64,000 nt of DNA from an uncultured Gammaproteobacteria bacterium (GCA_958295465.1 OY282353.1:1240001-1304000), one strand, 5' to 3'. Shown: positions 54,697 to 63,219, numbered from the stretch's first letter. The notes: generated from the sequence alone by a model not told the origin. Translations and numbers: made by a program.

Positions 54697-56077
54697 CGGT
54701 GGGTCGTTCAAGGACCCGGCCGGACAGGTGTACCGGGTTATGCGGGACACCGGAGAGGCGAGCATCGTTCGCGGGTTGAATCCATCCGCCGCCGGAATAA
54801 TGGGGAACCTGCTTGCCGAGCCCTTTTTCCAGGACTTGGTCGATGGCGGTCAGGTCGTGGCGACCCGACTGCTCCACCCGGAACTCCCCGACGCTCGGCA
54901 CGTGATGAAAGATGGCTGGAGCGCCGCCGTGGAGCATGAGGCGGTGGACTTCGTGACCTGGCCCTACGAGTGGCCGTTCTCGATGCTCAAGGACGCGGCG
55001 CTGCTGCAATTGCAGGTGCTGGAGACGGGCGCCAGAAATGGCTGGCTGCTCAAGGACGCGACGTCGTTCAACGTGCAGTGGATGGGCGTGCGCCCGGTGT
55101 TCATCGACATACCGTCGTTCGTTCCTTGGGAAGAGGGCGAATACTGGCGGGGGTATCGTCAATTCTGCGCGACCTTCCTGACACCGTTGCTGCTGACGGC
55201 GCATCTGGGCATCCCGTTCCAGCCGCTGCTCCGCTCGCGCCTCGAGGGTATCCCGCCCGAGGAAGCGAGCCGGTACTTCCGTGGGCTGGGGCGTTTCAAG
55301 CGCGGCGTCCTGTCGCATGTCTGGTTTCCCGCCAAGGCCGAGCGCAGCGTTCCCCGACCGGCGCGCCAACATCGACGACAGCCGAAGACGATGCTGTTCG
55401 CGCTGTGGGACAGCCTGCGACGGCTCATCGTCGGGCTGTCCAGTGGGCCGGCTCGTTCGACCTGGTCGCAGTACGCCAGGAGTCATTCCTACGACGCGGC
55501 CGACTTCGAACGGAAGAAGGACTTCGTGCGACGGCACACCGCGGCGCGTGGCCCTGGGCTGACTTGGGACCTGGGCGCGAATACCGGCGCGTTCGCGCGT
55601 ACCGCCGCCGAGCACTCGGGGGTGGTCGCTGCCGTGGACGCGGATCACGATGCCGTCGATTGGCTCTATCGAGAGGTGCGGCAGAGCGGGCCGCGGAATG
55701 TCATTCCGCTGGTGATGGATCTGGCGAACCTCTCGCCGGGACAGGGCTGGGCGGGTCGCGAGCGCCCGGCGTTCGATGCGCGGCGAAGCCCCGACATGGT
55801 GCTTTGCCTGGCTTTGGTTCATCACCTGAGGGTCGCGGCGAACATCCCATTGCGGCTGTTCATCGGCTGGTTGCGAAGCCTGGACGCGACCTGCATCCTG
55901 GAGTTTGTCGGGCGGAACGATGAGATGTTCCAAACCCTCCTGGAGAACAAGCGGGAGGACTATGCGGACTACACCGCCGAGAACTTCGAATCGGAAGTCC
56001 GCAGATGCTTCTCCGTTCGCGACCGGTTGAAATTGAAAGGCGGCTTGCGGGAACTGTTCCTGCTGGAGCCTGCTTAA
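54677..56077 (+). CDS. Class I SAM-dependent methyltransferase (NoeA-like)
   Basis: The 466-residue protein has an N-terminal region of about 230 residues (LKDATSFNVQWMGVRPVFID, FVPWEEGEYWRGYRQFC) and a methyltransferase domain with motif I TWDLGANTGAFAR near 297 and acidic VAAVDADHDAVDWL near 318. The combination resembles proteins annotated as NoeA-like, named after a rhizobial nodulation factor gene; I cannot confirm the target. It overlaps the YVDPG gene by 20 bp. It ends just before a decayed glycosyltransferase on the other strand. Confidence 0.72.
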   Translation: MEVLRADGGSFKDPAGQVYRVMRDTGEASIVRGLNPSAAGIMGNLLAEPFFQDLVDGGQVVATRLLHPELPDARHVMKDGWSAAVEHEAVDFVTWPYEWPFSMLKDAALLQLQVLETGARNGWLLKDATSFNVQWMGVRPVFIDIPSFVPWEEGEYWRGYRQFCATFLTPLLLTAHLGIPFQPLLRSRLEGIPPEEASRYFRGLGRFKRGVLSHVWFPAKAERSVPRPARQHRRQPKTMLFALWDSLRRLIVGLSSGPARSTWSQYARSHSYDAADFERKKDFVRRHTAARGPGLTWDLGANTGAFARTAAEHSGVVAAVDADHDAVDWLYREVRQSGPRNVIPLVMDLANLSPGQGWAGRERPAFDARRSPDMVLCLALVHHLRVAANIPLRLFIGWLRSLDATCILEFVGRNDEMFQTLLENKREDYADYTAENFESEVRRCFSVRDRLKLKGGLRELFLLEPA

Positions 56078-56096
56078 CGGCCGGTAGCGTCTGCAC

Positions 56097-56819
56097 TCAC
56101 GGAAGACCCTTGGATGCGGAACTCCGCCTTGGGCCGCCGGCTCGCCGGCCCATGTAGTACACCGAAGCGCGCAGGCGATGCCCGACATCGGCAGCCGTGG
56201 GGGTGTACATGTAGGTGAGCCGTTGAACGGGGAGGCTCGTCCAGCCATCGGCATCGCCACCTTCTCCCACCGCCACGGGTCCCCGGGCAGCCGCCGGCCG
56301 TGGGAACCGCGGGTTACTGAAATAGAGGACATGCACCTCTCCGCCAGGTGCGTCCGACAATGCGGACCGCAGACGCTCCGGCTCGCACGGTAGTGCGTAA
56401 TAGTGTGCCGGACCGTAGGCATACAGACTCGTGGCGGGCATGGCATTGCTTGCGACATACACGTGTCCCACACCGGCATTCCAGCGCACTGAACGCTGCC
56501 GCCCGGATCAAGGCGGCGCGTCCACCGCCGCCGCGCAGGTGGGCGTCGATCTGCGTCAGCGAGAGCGTTACGAACAGAATGAAAGCCGACTCGCTCAGGG
56601 CTTGGGACGCCACTTCGGCGAGCGGAAGGGCAAGCGCGATCGAGGTGCAGCCCCATAGCCACAGGAACCGGGAGTGCAGATGGCGCCGCAGCCACGAACC
56701 CGCGACAAGAACGGTCAGCCCGAAGATGACGGCGTTGAGCGGTCCAGCGACGGCGTAGGGGTCGAGCCCGAACAGTCCCCCGCCGGCGAGCATCGCCGGA
56801 AATAGCGGCGACCAGCTCA
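56097..56819 (-). pseudogene. GT-C membrane glycosyltransferase remnant
   Basis: Reading down from 56819, SWSPLFPAMLAGGGLFGLDP, then AVIFGLTVLVAGSWL and FLWLWGCTSIALALPLAEVA with SQALSESAFILF, is the early helical part of a GT-C enzyme. Near 56480 the frame changes and a soluble C-terminal part follows (NAMPATSLYAYGPAHYYALP, GEVHVLYF) to 56097. Start, middle helices and continuity are lost. The left end abuts the insertion-sequence scar at 56832. Confidence 0.55.
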
Positions 56820-56831
56820 CCAAAGGGTCAA

Positions 56832-56859
56832 GTGTCCACGAAATCGGGTCAACTCCACC
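56832..56859 (-). repeat. Dispersed repeat, insertion-sequence end
   Basis: On the minus strand this is identical over 28 bp to 7186-7213 (GGTGGAGTTGACCCG...). It separates the glycosyltransferase remnant from the displaced hsdM slice. Confidence 0.6.
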
Positions 56860-57050
56860 TTGCTCTTGCCCGACTCGGTGGCGAAGTGCCGCATCAGGTA
56901 CTCGTAGGCGTCGCCCAGCAGGTCGTCGCCCCCGGACCGTTGCGGTGATCTCTCGGGCGGACCGGATTGTAGCAGCGCCCGGCACGCCTCCGATTCGGGA
57001 CCGGTGCGCTGCCGTCCGCCCCGCTTGCGGGCGCCGGCGGCGCTATTGCA
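56858..57050 (-). repeat. Chimeric duplicate of hsdM slice and hsdM upstream region
   Basis: 56858-56935 repeats 48426-48503 (hsdM residues GGDDLLGDAYEYLMRHFATE and onward). 56936-57050 repeats 48906-49020. In the source the two are 402 bp apart, so the copy carries a deletion with the short overlap CCGG/ACCG at the junction. Confidence 0.85.
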
Positions 57051-57165
57051 CCATGCCTTGGTGGCGAAAATACCCGTCGTTATGTCGAAAGACTTCACAG
57101 GCAAGGGACTGACGTGCGCACGTCGGGACCGGGATCGAATCGAAGGCGAACCGGGAGATCGATAC

Positions 57166-58287
57166 ATGACGAACGAGCGCCGGACCGTCCGCGTGGACCT
57201 GGGCGAGCGCGGATACGACATCGTGATCGGCGAGCGATTGCTGGAGACGGCCGAGGACGTGCTCGCCCCCATCGTCGCCGGCCGCCGGGCCGTGGTCGTC
57301 ACCGATGCGGTGATCCGTGACGCCCATCTGCCCCGCCTCGCCGCGGTCCTCGATCGGCTCTGCGACCGGTGGGATACGGTCACCGTTCCGGCCGGCGAGG
57401 ACGCCAAGTCGTTCCGGGAGCTGGAGGCGCTGCTTCATCGGCTGCTCGATCTCGGCATCGACCGGTCCACGGTGCTCGTCGCGTTCGGCGGCGGGGCCGT
57501 CGGCGACGTCGCGGGCTTCGCCGCCGCGCTGTTCATGCGCGGGATCGATCTGGTCCAGATCCCCACGACGCTGATGTCCCAGGTCGACAGCGCGGTCGGC
57601 GGCAAGAACGCAATCAACACCCCCCACGGCAAGAACCTGGTCGGAACCTTCCACCAGCCCCGGATCGTGCTCGACGACGTGAGCGTGCTGGAAAGCCTCC
57701 CGCGTCGCGAGCTTCTGTCCGGCTACGGCGAGGTGGTGAAGTGCGGCCTGATCCGCGGCGAAGCGGAGTTCGCGTGGCTGGAGGAAAACGCGCCGTCGCT
57801 GCTCGCGCTCGACGCCGGCCCGCTGATCGAGGCGGTGCGGATGGGCTGCGGGACCAAGGCCGGGATCGTCGCCTCGGACGAGCGCGACCGGGGCGACCGG
57901 GCACTCGTGAACCTCGGCCATACCTTCGCCCACGCGCTGGAGGCCGAGGCCGGATACGGCGCGCTGCTGCACGGCGAGGCGGTCGCGGCCGGACTCGCGG
58001 CTGCCACGGCGCTCTCGGCGAGGCTCGGCCACTGCGACCCCCGCGTCGCCGAGCGCGTGCGCGGCCACCTGCGCGCCGTGCGTCTCCCCGACCGGGTCGC
58101 GGCGCTGGCGTCGGACCGGCCCTGGGATCCGCGCGCCCTCCTCACCCACATGGCGCACGACAAGAAGACCGTCGCCGGCCGCATCCACTTCGTTCTTCTT
58201 CGCGGGATCGGATCGCCCTTCGTGGATGGGACCGTGCCCGGCCAGGCGGTGCTCGACGTGCTCGACGGCGAATGCCGGCGAGGGTGA
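57166..58287 (+). CDS. aroB: 3-dehydroquinate synthase
   Basis: The 373-residue enzyme converts DAHP to 3-dehydroquinate, the second step of the shikimate pathway, using NAD+ and a divalent metal. Visible motifs are VAFGGGAVGDVAGFAAALFM, QVDSAVGGKNAINTPHGKNL, GYGEVVKCGLI, NLGHTFAHALE and LLHGEAVAAGL, covering NAD, substrate and zinc ligands (Glu, His, His). ATG 57166 follows GGGAGA. Usually aroB follows aroK; here the upstream part has been replaced by duplicated hsdM-region DNA, so its original operon is broken. Confidence 0.95.
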   Translation: MTNERRTVRVDLGERGYDIVIGERLLETAEDVLAPIVAGRRAVVVTDAVIRDAHLPRLAAVLDRLCDRWDTVTVPAGEDAKSFRELEALLHRLLDLGIDRSTVLVAFGGGAVGDVAGFAAALFMRGIDLVQIPTTLMSQVDSAVGGKNAINTPHGKNLVGTFHQPRIVLDDVSVLESLPRRELLSGYGEVVKCGLIRGEAEFAWLEENAPSLLALDAGPLIEAVRMGCGTKAGIVASDERDRGDRALVNLGHTFAHALEAEAGYGALLHGEAVAAGLAAATALSARLGHCDPRVAERVRGHLRAVRLPDRVAALASDRPWDPRALLTHMAHDKKTVAGRIHFVLLRGIGSPFVDGTVPGQAVLDVLDGECRRG

Positions 58288-58573
58288 CCGTATTTCGCAG
58301 TTCGCCACGCGGAGCCTCGACGAGAGCCCGCGACGTCGAGGCGACACCGGAGTTCGCGGAAGGATGCGACGACATCCTCGCCCATGGCCCGCGGCGGGCG
58401 GCCCCGCGCGCTTCGACTTCGCGATCGAGAACGGCTCGAACGTAGAGGGCACCAATCCCCTTCGGCGCGTAGATCTTGCCGCCACCGGGCTCGGGCGGAC
58501 CCCGGTTGACAGCGGCGTTTCGGCGGGCGGATACTTCGCGCCGCTCAAGTCGGTCGGACGACACCTCGTTCTG
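58288..58573. other. Intergenic region between aroB and the cys leader
   Basis: No intact gene. The minus strand at about 58440-58485 reads KIYAPKGIGALYVR, reminiscent of cysteine desulfurases (IscS/NifS), but resemblance ends after some 15 residues. The promoter of the sulfite reductase transcript should lie here. Confidence 0.35.
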
Positions 58574-58672
58574 ATGGCCTCATACGCGCGCTTCATCTGT
58601 TGTTGCATCTGTATGCGGAAATCCCGGAGGGGACTTTCTGCGAAGGAGGACTGCGCGCTGAGACCGGCCTGA
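58574..58672 (+). CDS. Cysteine-rich leader peptide of the cysI operon
   Basis: A 32-codon frame starts at ATG 58574 and stops at TGA 58670. Its residues 7-14 read FICCCICM: four Cys codons (TGT TGT TGC ATC TGT, 58598-58612) within five. A strong intrinsic terminator begins 25 bp after the stop, and the sulfite reductase gene follows. The layout is that of ribosome-mediated attenuation responding to charged tRNA-Cys. CCGGAGG (58624-58630) can pair with the terminator's 5' arm (58702-58709) with one bulge, a possible antiterminator. The ribosome site is weak. Expression is inferred. Confidence 0.6.
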   Translation: MASYARFICCCICMRKSRRGLSAKEDCALRPA

Positions 58673-58696
58673 TCCAGCCATAGCCCGACACCAGAA

Positions 58697-58732
58697 AGCC
58701 GCCATCCGGGAGACCGGGTGGCGGCTTTTTTT
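58697..58732 (+). terminator. Intrinsic terminator, probable attenuator before cysI
   Basis: AGCCGCCATCCGG (58697-58709) pairs along 13 positions (one T-G) with CCGGGTGGCGGCT (58714-58726) around a GAGA tetraloop, followed by seven T (58726-58732). It stands between the leader peptide and cysI, only 26 bp before the cysI start, so unregulated termination would silence the operon. Confidence 0.85.
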
Positions 58733-58758
58733 CGTCCATGCACAGGGAAGACACGACC

Positions 58759-60417
58759 ATGTACCAGTACGACACCTTCGACCGGCAGCTCGTTCGGGAG
58801 CGGGTCGCCGACTTTCGCGAGCAGACCGCGCGCTATCTGGCCGGAGAGTTGGGTGAGGAAGAGTTCAAGCCCCTGCGGCTCATGAACGGGCTCTACGTCC
58901 AGCGCTTCGCCCCCATGCTCCGGGTCGCGATCCCCTACGGCGTCCTGTCCTCGGCCCAGCTCCGGATGCTCGCCTCCATCGCCCGGCGCTACGACCGCGG
59001 CTACGGGCACTTCACCACCCGCCAGAACGTCCAGTTCAACTGGCCCGCCCTGGAACGGGTGCCGGACATCCTCGCCGACCTCGCCTCGGTGGACATGCAC
59101 GCCATCCAGACCAGCGGCAACTGCATCCGCAACATCACCTGCGACCACCTGGCCGGCGTCGCGCCGGACGAGATCGCCGACCCCCGCCCCTACTGCGAGC
59201 TGCTCCGCCAGTGGTCCACCCTGCATCCGGAGTTCGCCTACCTGCCGCGCAAGTTCAAGATCGCGGTGACCGGCGCCCGGCGCGACCGCGCCGCCACCGA
59301 GGTCCACGACGTCGGCCTGCGGCTCATCGAGAACGAGTCCGGGGAGCTTGGCTTCGAGGTGCTGGCCGGCGGCGGGCTGGGGCGCACGCCGATCATCGGC
59401 AAGGTGCTGCGGGCGTTTCTGCCCCGCCGCGATCTCCTGTCCTACCTCCAGGCGATCATGCGGGTCTACAACCTGGAAGGGCGCCGGGACAACAAGTACA
59501 AGGCCCGCATCAAGATCCTGGTGAACGCGCTCGGCATCGAGGAGTTCCGCCGGCGCGTCGAGGCCGAATGGCGTATCGCCCGGCGCCACGTCGCGCCGCT
59601 CGAAGCGGACGAAATCGACGCGCTGGGCGCGCACTTCAGGCCACCGCCCTACCGGCCGCTCGTCGATACCGCGAGCTTCGAGGCCGGCAAGGCCGCGGAC
59701 CCCGCGTTCGCGAGGTGGGTGCGCGCCAACACCACCGGCCACCGGCAGCCCGGCTACCGCGCGGCGTTCGTCTCCCTCAAGGCCCCCGTCGTTCCGCCGG
59801 GCGACATGACCGCCGAACAGATGGAAGGGACGGCCCTTCTGGCGGAGCGCTACGGCTTCGGCCTGGTGCGCACCACCCACGACCAGAACCTGCTGCTCGC
59901 CGACGTGGCCCTCGACGACCTGCACGCGCTGTGGCAGGGGCTCTCGGCGCTCGATCTCGCGACCCCGAACATCGGCACTCCGGCCAACATGATCTGCTGC
60001 CCGGGGCTGGATTTCTGCAGCCTCGCCAACGCCGAGTCCATCTCCGTCGCCCGGCAGATCAACGCGCTCTTCGACGACCTGGACTATCTGCATGACCTCG
60101 GCGACGTGCGTATCAAGATCTCCGGGTGCATGAACGCCTGCGGCCACCACCACGTGGGACACATCGGCATCCTCGGCGTCGACAAGAAGGGCGAGGAGTG
60201 GTACCAGCTCACCATCGGCGGGTCGGCGGAGGAACGCACCCGCCTCGGCCGGAAGATCGGTCCCTCGGTGCCCAAGGCCGAGGTCGCCCGAACCGTCGCC
60301 GCGATCCTCGACGTCTACATCGAGCGCCGCCGTCCTGAAGAAACGTTCCCGGAGACGGTGGAGCGGATCGGCGTCGCCCCCTTCCGGGAAAGGGTCTATG
60401 GCGGAGAGGGCCGATGA
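58759..60417 (+). CDS. cysI: Nitrite/sulfite reductase hemoprotein (CysI type)
   Basis: The 552-residue enzyme reduces sulfite to sulfide with six electrons using coupled sirohaem and a 4Fe-4S cluster. Two ferredoxin-like half-domains begin YDRGYGHFTTRQNVQFNWP. The cluster cysteines are in CCPGLDFCSLA (C-x5-C) and SGCMNACGHH (C-x3-C). ATG 58759 is preferred because AGGGAAG precedes it; ATG 58738 lies within the terminator tail. Its stop overlaps the next frame as ATGA at 60414. The assimilatory role follows from the DUF934 gene and the cysteine-coded leader. Confidence 0.92.
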   Translation: MYQYDTFDRQLVRERVADFREQTARYLAGELGEEEFKPLRLMNGLYVQRFAPMLRVAIPYGVLSSAQLRMLASIARRYDRGYGHFTTRQNVQFNWPALERVPDILADLASVDMHAIQTSGNCIRNITCDHLAGVAPDEIADPRPYCELLRQWSTLHPEFAYLPRKFKIAVTGARRDRAATEVHDVGLRLIENESGELGFEVLAGGGLGRTPIIGKVLRAFLPRRDLLSYLQAIMRVYNLEGRRDNKYKARIKILVNALGIEEFRRRVEAEWRIARRHVAPLEADEIDALGAHFRPPPYRPLVDTASFEAGKAADPAFARWVRANTTGHRQPGYRAAFVSLKAPVVPPGDMTAEQMEGTALLAERYGFGLVRTTHDQNLLLADVALDDLHALWQGLSALDLATPNIGTPANMICCPGLDFCSLANAESISVARQINALFDDLDYLHDLGDVRIKISGCMNACGHHHVGHIGILGVDKKGEEWYQLTIGGSAEERTRLGRKIGPSVPKAEVARTVAAILDVYIERRRPEETFPETVERIGVAPFRERVYGGEGR

Positions 60418-60605
60418 CCGGGCTGGTATGGAACAGAACCGTTCCCCGCCGGCCGGGGCGTTGGGGGCGGGTGCGGCCGCGCCAACGGTCGCGTCTTGCA
60501 TTCCGGGCAAGCTCGCCTGCCCGGCGCCACGCTCGAGAGGAGAAACGCGACGCCTTCATCGGCGAGGAGCGTCCGGTTCCGCATTCAAGGGGCGAAGGAC
60601 GATGA
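60414..60605 (+). other. Insertion between cysI and DUF934 with coupled open frame
   Basis: A 63-codon frame starts in the cysI stop (ATGA) with MTGLVWNRT and ends ...GEGR at 60605, overlapping the next ATG. Its first codons mimic the start of the DUF934 gene. The interior is GC-rich repeat-like DNA beginning ACCGTTCCCC, including GGGCAAGCTCGCCTGCCC. It is unlikely to encode a useful protein but may relay translation. Confidence 0.45.
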
Positions 60606-60705
60606 CCGGGCTCATCGTCGATGGAGGGGAAGGCCGATGACCAGGCTCATCGTCGATGGAGGGGAAGGCCGATGACCAGGCTCATTGTCGATGGAAGGGA
60701 ACGCG
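60601..60705 (+). repeat. 35-bp tandem repeats over the DUF934 start
   Basis: Three consecutive units of 35 bp, each GATGACC(A/G)GGCTCAT ... GGAGGGGAAGGCC, begin at 60601, 60636 and 60671. Each carries a start codon, and the first two also a GGAGGGG ribosome site for the next unit. The first two read MTGLIVDGGEGR and MTRLIVDGGEGR and stop at a TGA that overlaps the following ATG. Confidence 0.9.
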
Positions 60706-61364
60706 CCGACGGATGGGATCATCTGGCCGGCGACGAGACGCCGGGCGGCGGGAGCTTCACGGTGGGCATCGTCCTCGTGCGGACAGCCGACGACGACGAG
60801 GCCGCCGTGGCGCCGGGTGGCGGGGGCGCCGCGGAGAGCATCGCGGCCACCGCGCCGGAGGTTCCGGCAGGGGACAGCAGGACGCCGGGCGACCGGGGCT
60901 TCACGGTGGACGCCGCCCGCTGGCTTGAACAGCGTCATGATCTCATCGCACACGCCGAACGCACCGGCCGGCCGCTGGGAGTCCGTCTCGCAATCGACGG
61001 CGATCCGATGCGCCTGGCGAACGACATCGGGCGCTTCGCCCTGATCGTCATCGAGATTCCGAGCGCAGCCGACGGCCGTTTCTTCAGCATCGCCGCCCGG
61101 CTGCGCGAGCACCTGCACTACCGCCACGAGCTGCGGGCCACCGGGGACGTGGCCCCCGACCAGCTTTCGTTCATGCAGCGCTGCGGCATCAACGCCTTCG
61201 AGATCGGGGACCACGTCGATATCGAGCGCTTCATCCGCCGCTACCGGCGCTTCTACCAGTCGAGCGGCCCCCTGACCACCCGCGACAACCTCATCCCGTC
61301 GGCCCGGCGGCGGCAGATCCGCTCCCGCGGCCACCCCCGGTTCGACGGCCGCGGCGTGGCCTGA
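60672..61364 (+). CDS. DUF934 family protein (sulfite reductase-associated)
   Basis: The 230-residue protein contains VDAARWLEQRHDLIAHAERT, DGDPMRLANDIGRFALIVIE and DGRFFSIAARLREHLHYRHE, all typical of DUF934 proteins encoded after CysI, where they are needed for assimilatory sulfite reduction in an undefined way. Residues about 30-78 are extra compared with the family and are flanked by 12-bp direct repeats (60754-60765 and 60898-60909). ATG 60672 in the third 35-bp unit is the only one in frame. Confidence 0.82.
   Translation: MTRLIVDGRERADGWDHLAGDETPGGGSFTVGIVLVRTADDDEAAVAPGGGGAAESIAATAPEVPAGDSRTPGDRGFTVDAARWLEQRHDLIAHAERTGRPLGVRLAIDGDPMRLANDIGRFALIVIEIPSAADGRFFSIAARLREHLHYRHELRATGDVAPDQLSFMQRCGINAFEIGDHVDIERFIRRYRRFYQSSGPLTTRDNLIPSARRRQIRSRGHPRFDGRGVA
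60754..60909 (+). repeat. 144-bp in-frame insertion flanked by direct repeats
   Basis: GCTTCACGGTGG occurs at 60754-60765 and again at 60898-60909, exactly 144 bp (48 codons) apart. The enclosed block encodes an Ala/Gly/Pro-rich segment not expected in DUF934 proteins, placed just before the conserved VDAARWLE. Confidence 0.65.
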
Positions 61365-61578
61365 ACCATGAACGTGCCGCCGTCCGCATGACGCGCGCAC
61401 CGGAACGGCTCGCCGATTCCGGCCATCGGACCCGCCAGCGGTTGGCGCGCCGGCGGCCTTTCGGCCATGCCCCGCCTGTCGGCGCAGTCCGGACAGGGCG
61501 CTTCGTCTTCATGCGCGCGGCTGCCGCGCACGGCGCGACCGCTTCCGGCTTCCGGCCTCCTGCCCCGCCGCTTCATCT

Positions 61579-63219
61579 TCATGAGCGAGCCTGCTGTTCC
61601 CCGCGCAAGAACTCGGCCGCCTTCTCTCCGATCATGATGGCGGGGGCGTTGGTGTTCCCGCTGGTGATGACGGGCATGACGGAGGCGTCGGCGATGCGCA
61701 GCCCCTCGATGCCGTGGACCTTGAGGCGCGCGTCCACCACCGCCATCGGGTCGATGCCCATCTTGCAGGTTCCCACGGGGTGGAACGTGGTCATCGCGGC
61801 GGAGCGAAGCCAGGCCGCGATGACCTCGTCGGTTCGAACATCCTCGCCGGGCGCGAGCTCCCGCCCGCGATACGCGGCCAGGGCCGGCTGGCCCATGATG
61901 TCGCGCACGATGCGGACCCCGGCGATCATCGTCTTGCGGTCGGCGTCGCGCTCCAGGTAGTTGGGCTGGATCCTCGGCGGCTCGGCGGGGTCCGCCGAAC
62001 GCAGGGTGATCGTCCCCCGGCTCTCCGCAACCAGCGGCCCGACCCGTATGGCCAGGCCGTGGACGGCCTCGACGGCGGCGGCCCGCCGGAAGGGGTTCGG
62101 GAAGTGCAGGTTGGCGGTCTTCTCCAGAGCCGGCATGAAGTGGAGCTGGACGTCCGGCGCGATCAGATCGGGGCGGGTCTTCAGGAACGCGCCCGCCTCG
62201 TAGGGGAACGTCGTCATGACCCCTTCGCCGAAGACCATGCCCCGCGCCACCGACAGCGCCAGCCGGTCGGCCCGAAGGTGGCGGTAGAGGGTGACGGGCT
62301 TCCGGCATTCGAAGGAGAGCACGCAGTCGACGTGGTCCTGGAGGTTCCGTCCGACGCCGGGGAGGTCGTGCACCACCTCGATGCCGTGGCGCGCAAGCTC
62401 CTCGGGCGGGCCGATCCCCGACAGCATGAGGATCTGGGGGGAATTCACCGTACCGCCGCACAGGATGACCTCCCGCGCTGCATGTACCCGCAGCAAACGG
62501 CCGTCCCGGGCGATCTCGACCCCGGTGGCACGGCCGTTCTCCACGAGCACCCGCCGGGTGAGCGTATCGGTCGCCACACTCAGGTTCCGGCGGCGCCGGA
62601 CGGGGCGCAGGAAGGCGAAGGAGGTGGACCAGCGCTTGCCTCGCCGGATGGTGAAGTCGTAGCGCCCGCAGCCCTCCTGTTCGGCGCCGTTGAAGTCGTC
62701 GTTGACCGGATGGCCCGCCTGGCGGCCGGCTTCGATGAAGAGGTCGTAGAGCGGATTCGTGCCGCGCGCGCGGCATACGGTCAGCTCGCCGGTCCCGTTG
62801 TGGTAGGCATCGGCGCGCTGGACGTGGGCCTCGGAGCGGAGGAACGCCGGCAGGACCTCGTCGTAGGACCAACCGGAGAGGCCCATCTGCGCCCAGCGGT
62901 CGTAGTCATGGCGGTTGCCGCGCACGTAGACCATGCCGTTGATGGTGGAGCTGCCGCCCAGCACCTTGCCGCGGGGCCAGTAGAGCGAGCGGCCGTCGAG
63001 AGCGGGAACCGGCTCGGTGTGGTAGCGCCAGTTGTAGATGCCGGAATGGAACAGCCTGCCCATCAGCATCGGCAGGCGGAACAGGGGGTTGCGATCCCGC
63101 CCGCCGGCTTCGATCAGGAGCACGGAGCAGTCGGGATCGGCCGAGAGCCGGTTGGCGATGACACAGCCCGCCGAGCCGGCCCCGACGATGACGTAGTCCC
63201 AGGATTTTTCGCTCGTCAT
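61579..63219 (-). CDS. GMC-family FAD oxidoreductase (choline dehydrogenase-like)
   Basis: The 546-residue enzyme starts MTSEKSWDYVIVGAGSAGCV, an FAD-binding GxGxxG motif, and has the GMC signatures GKVLGGSSTINGMVYVRGN and EVILCGGTVNSPQILMLSGI. The C-terminal catalytic pair lies in TTFHPVGTCKMG (His) and SGNTNAPAIMIGEKAAEF (Asn). It oxidises an alcohol; choline is one possibility given the betaine transporter in the window, but many GMC enzymes use other alcohols. ATG 63219 yields the standard start. 61365-61578 contains no gene. Confidence 0.9.
   Translation of the reverse strand: MTSEKSWDYVIVGAGSAGCVIANRLSADPDCSVLLIEAGGRDRNPLFRLPMLMGRLFHSGIYNWRYHTEPVPALDGRSLYWPRGKVLGGSSTINGMVYVRGNRHDYDRWAQMGLSGWSYDEVLPAFLRSEAHVQRADAYHNGTGELTVCRARGTNPLYDLFIEAGRQAGHPVNDDFNGAEQEGCGRYDFTIRRGKRWSTSFAFLRPVRRRRNLSVATDTLTRRVLVENGRATGVEIARDGRLLRVHAAREVILCGGTVNSPQILMLSGIGPPEELARHGIEVVHDLPGVGRNLQDHVDCVLSFECRKPVTLYRHLRADRLALSVARGMVFGEGVMTTFPYEAGAFLKTRPDLIAPDVQLHFMPALEKTANLHFPNPFRRAAAVEAVHGLAIRVGPLVAESRGTITLRSADPAEPPRIQPNYLERDADRKTMIAGVRIVRDIMGQPALAAYRGRELAPGEDVRTDEVIAAWLRSAAMTTFHPVGTCKMGIDPMAVVDARLKVHGIEGLRIADASVMPVITSGNTNAPAIMIGEKAAEFLRGEQQARS

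Noticed and set aside
58440-58485. Cysteine desulfurase (IscS/NifS) remnant on the minus strand
   Set aside because: Only about 15 residues (KIYAPKGIGALYVR) resemble the family; too short to call, though a database search could rescue it.
57043-60510. 1155-codon open frame on the minus strand
   Set aside because: It is antisense to aroB and cysI, both with full sets of conserved motifs.
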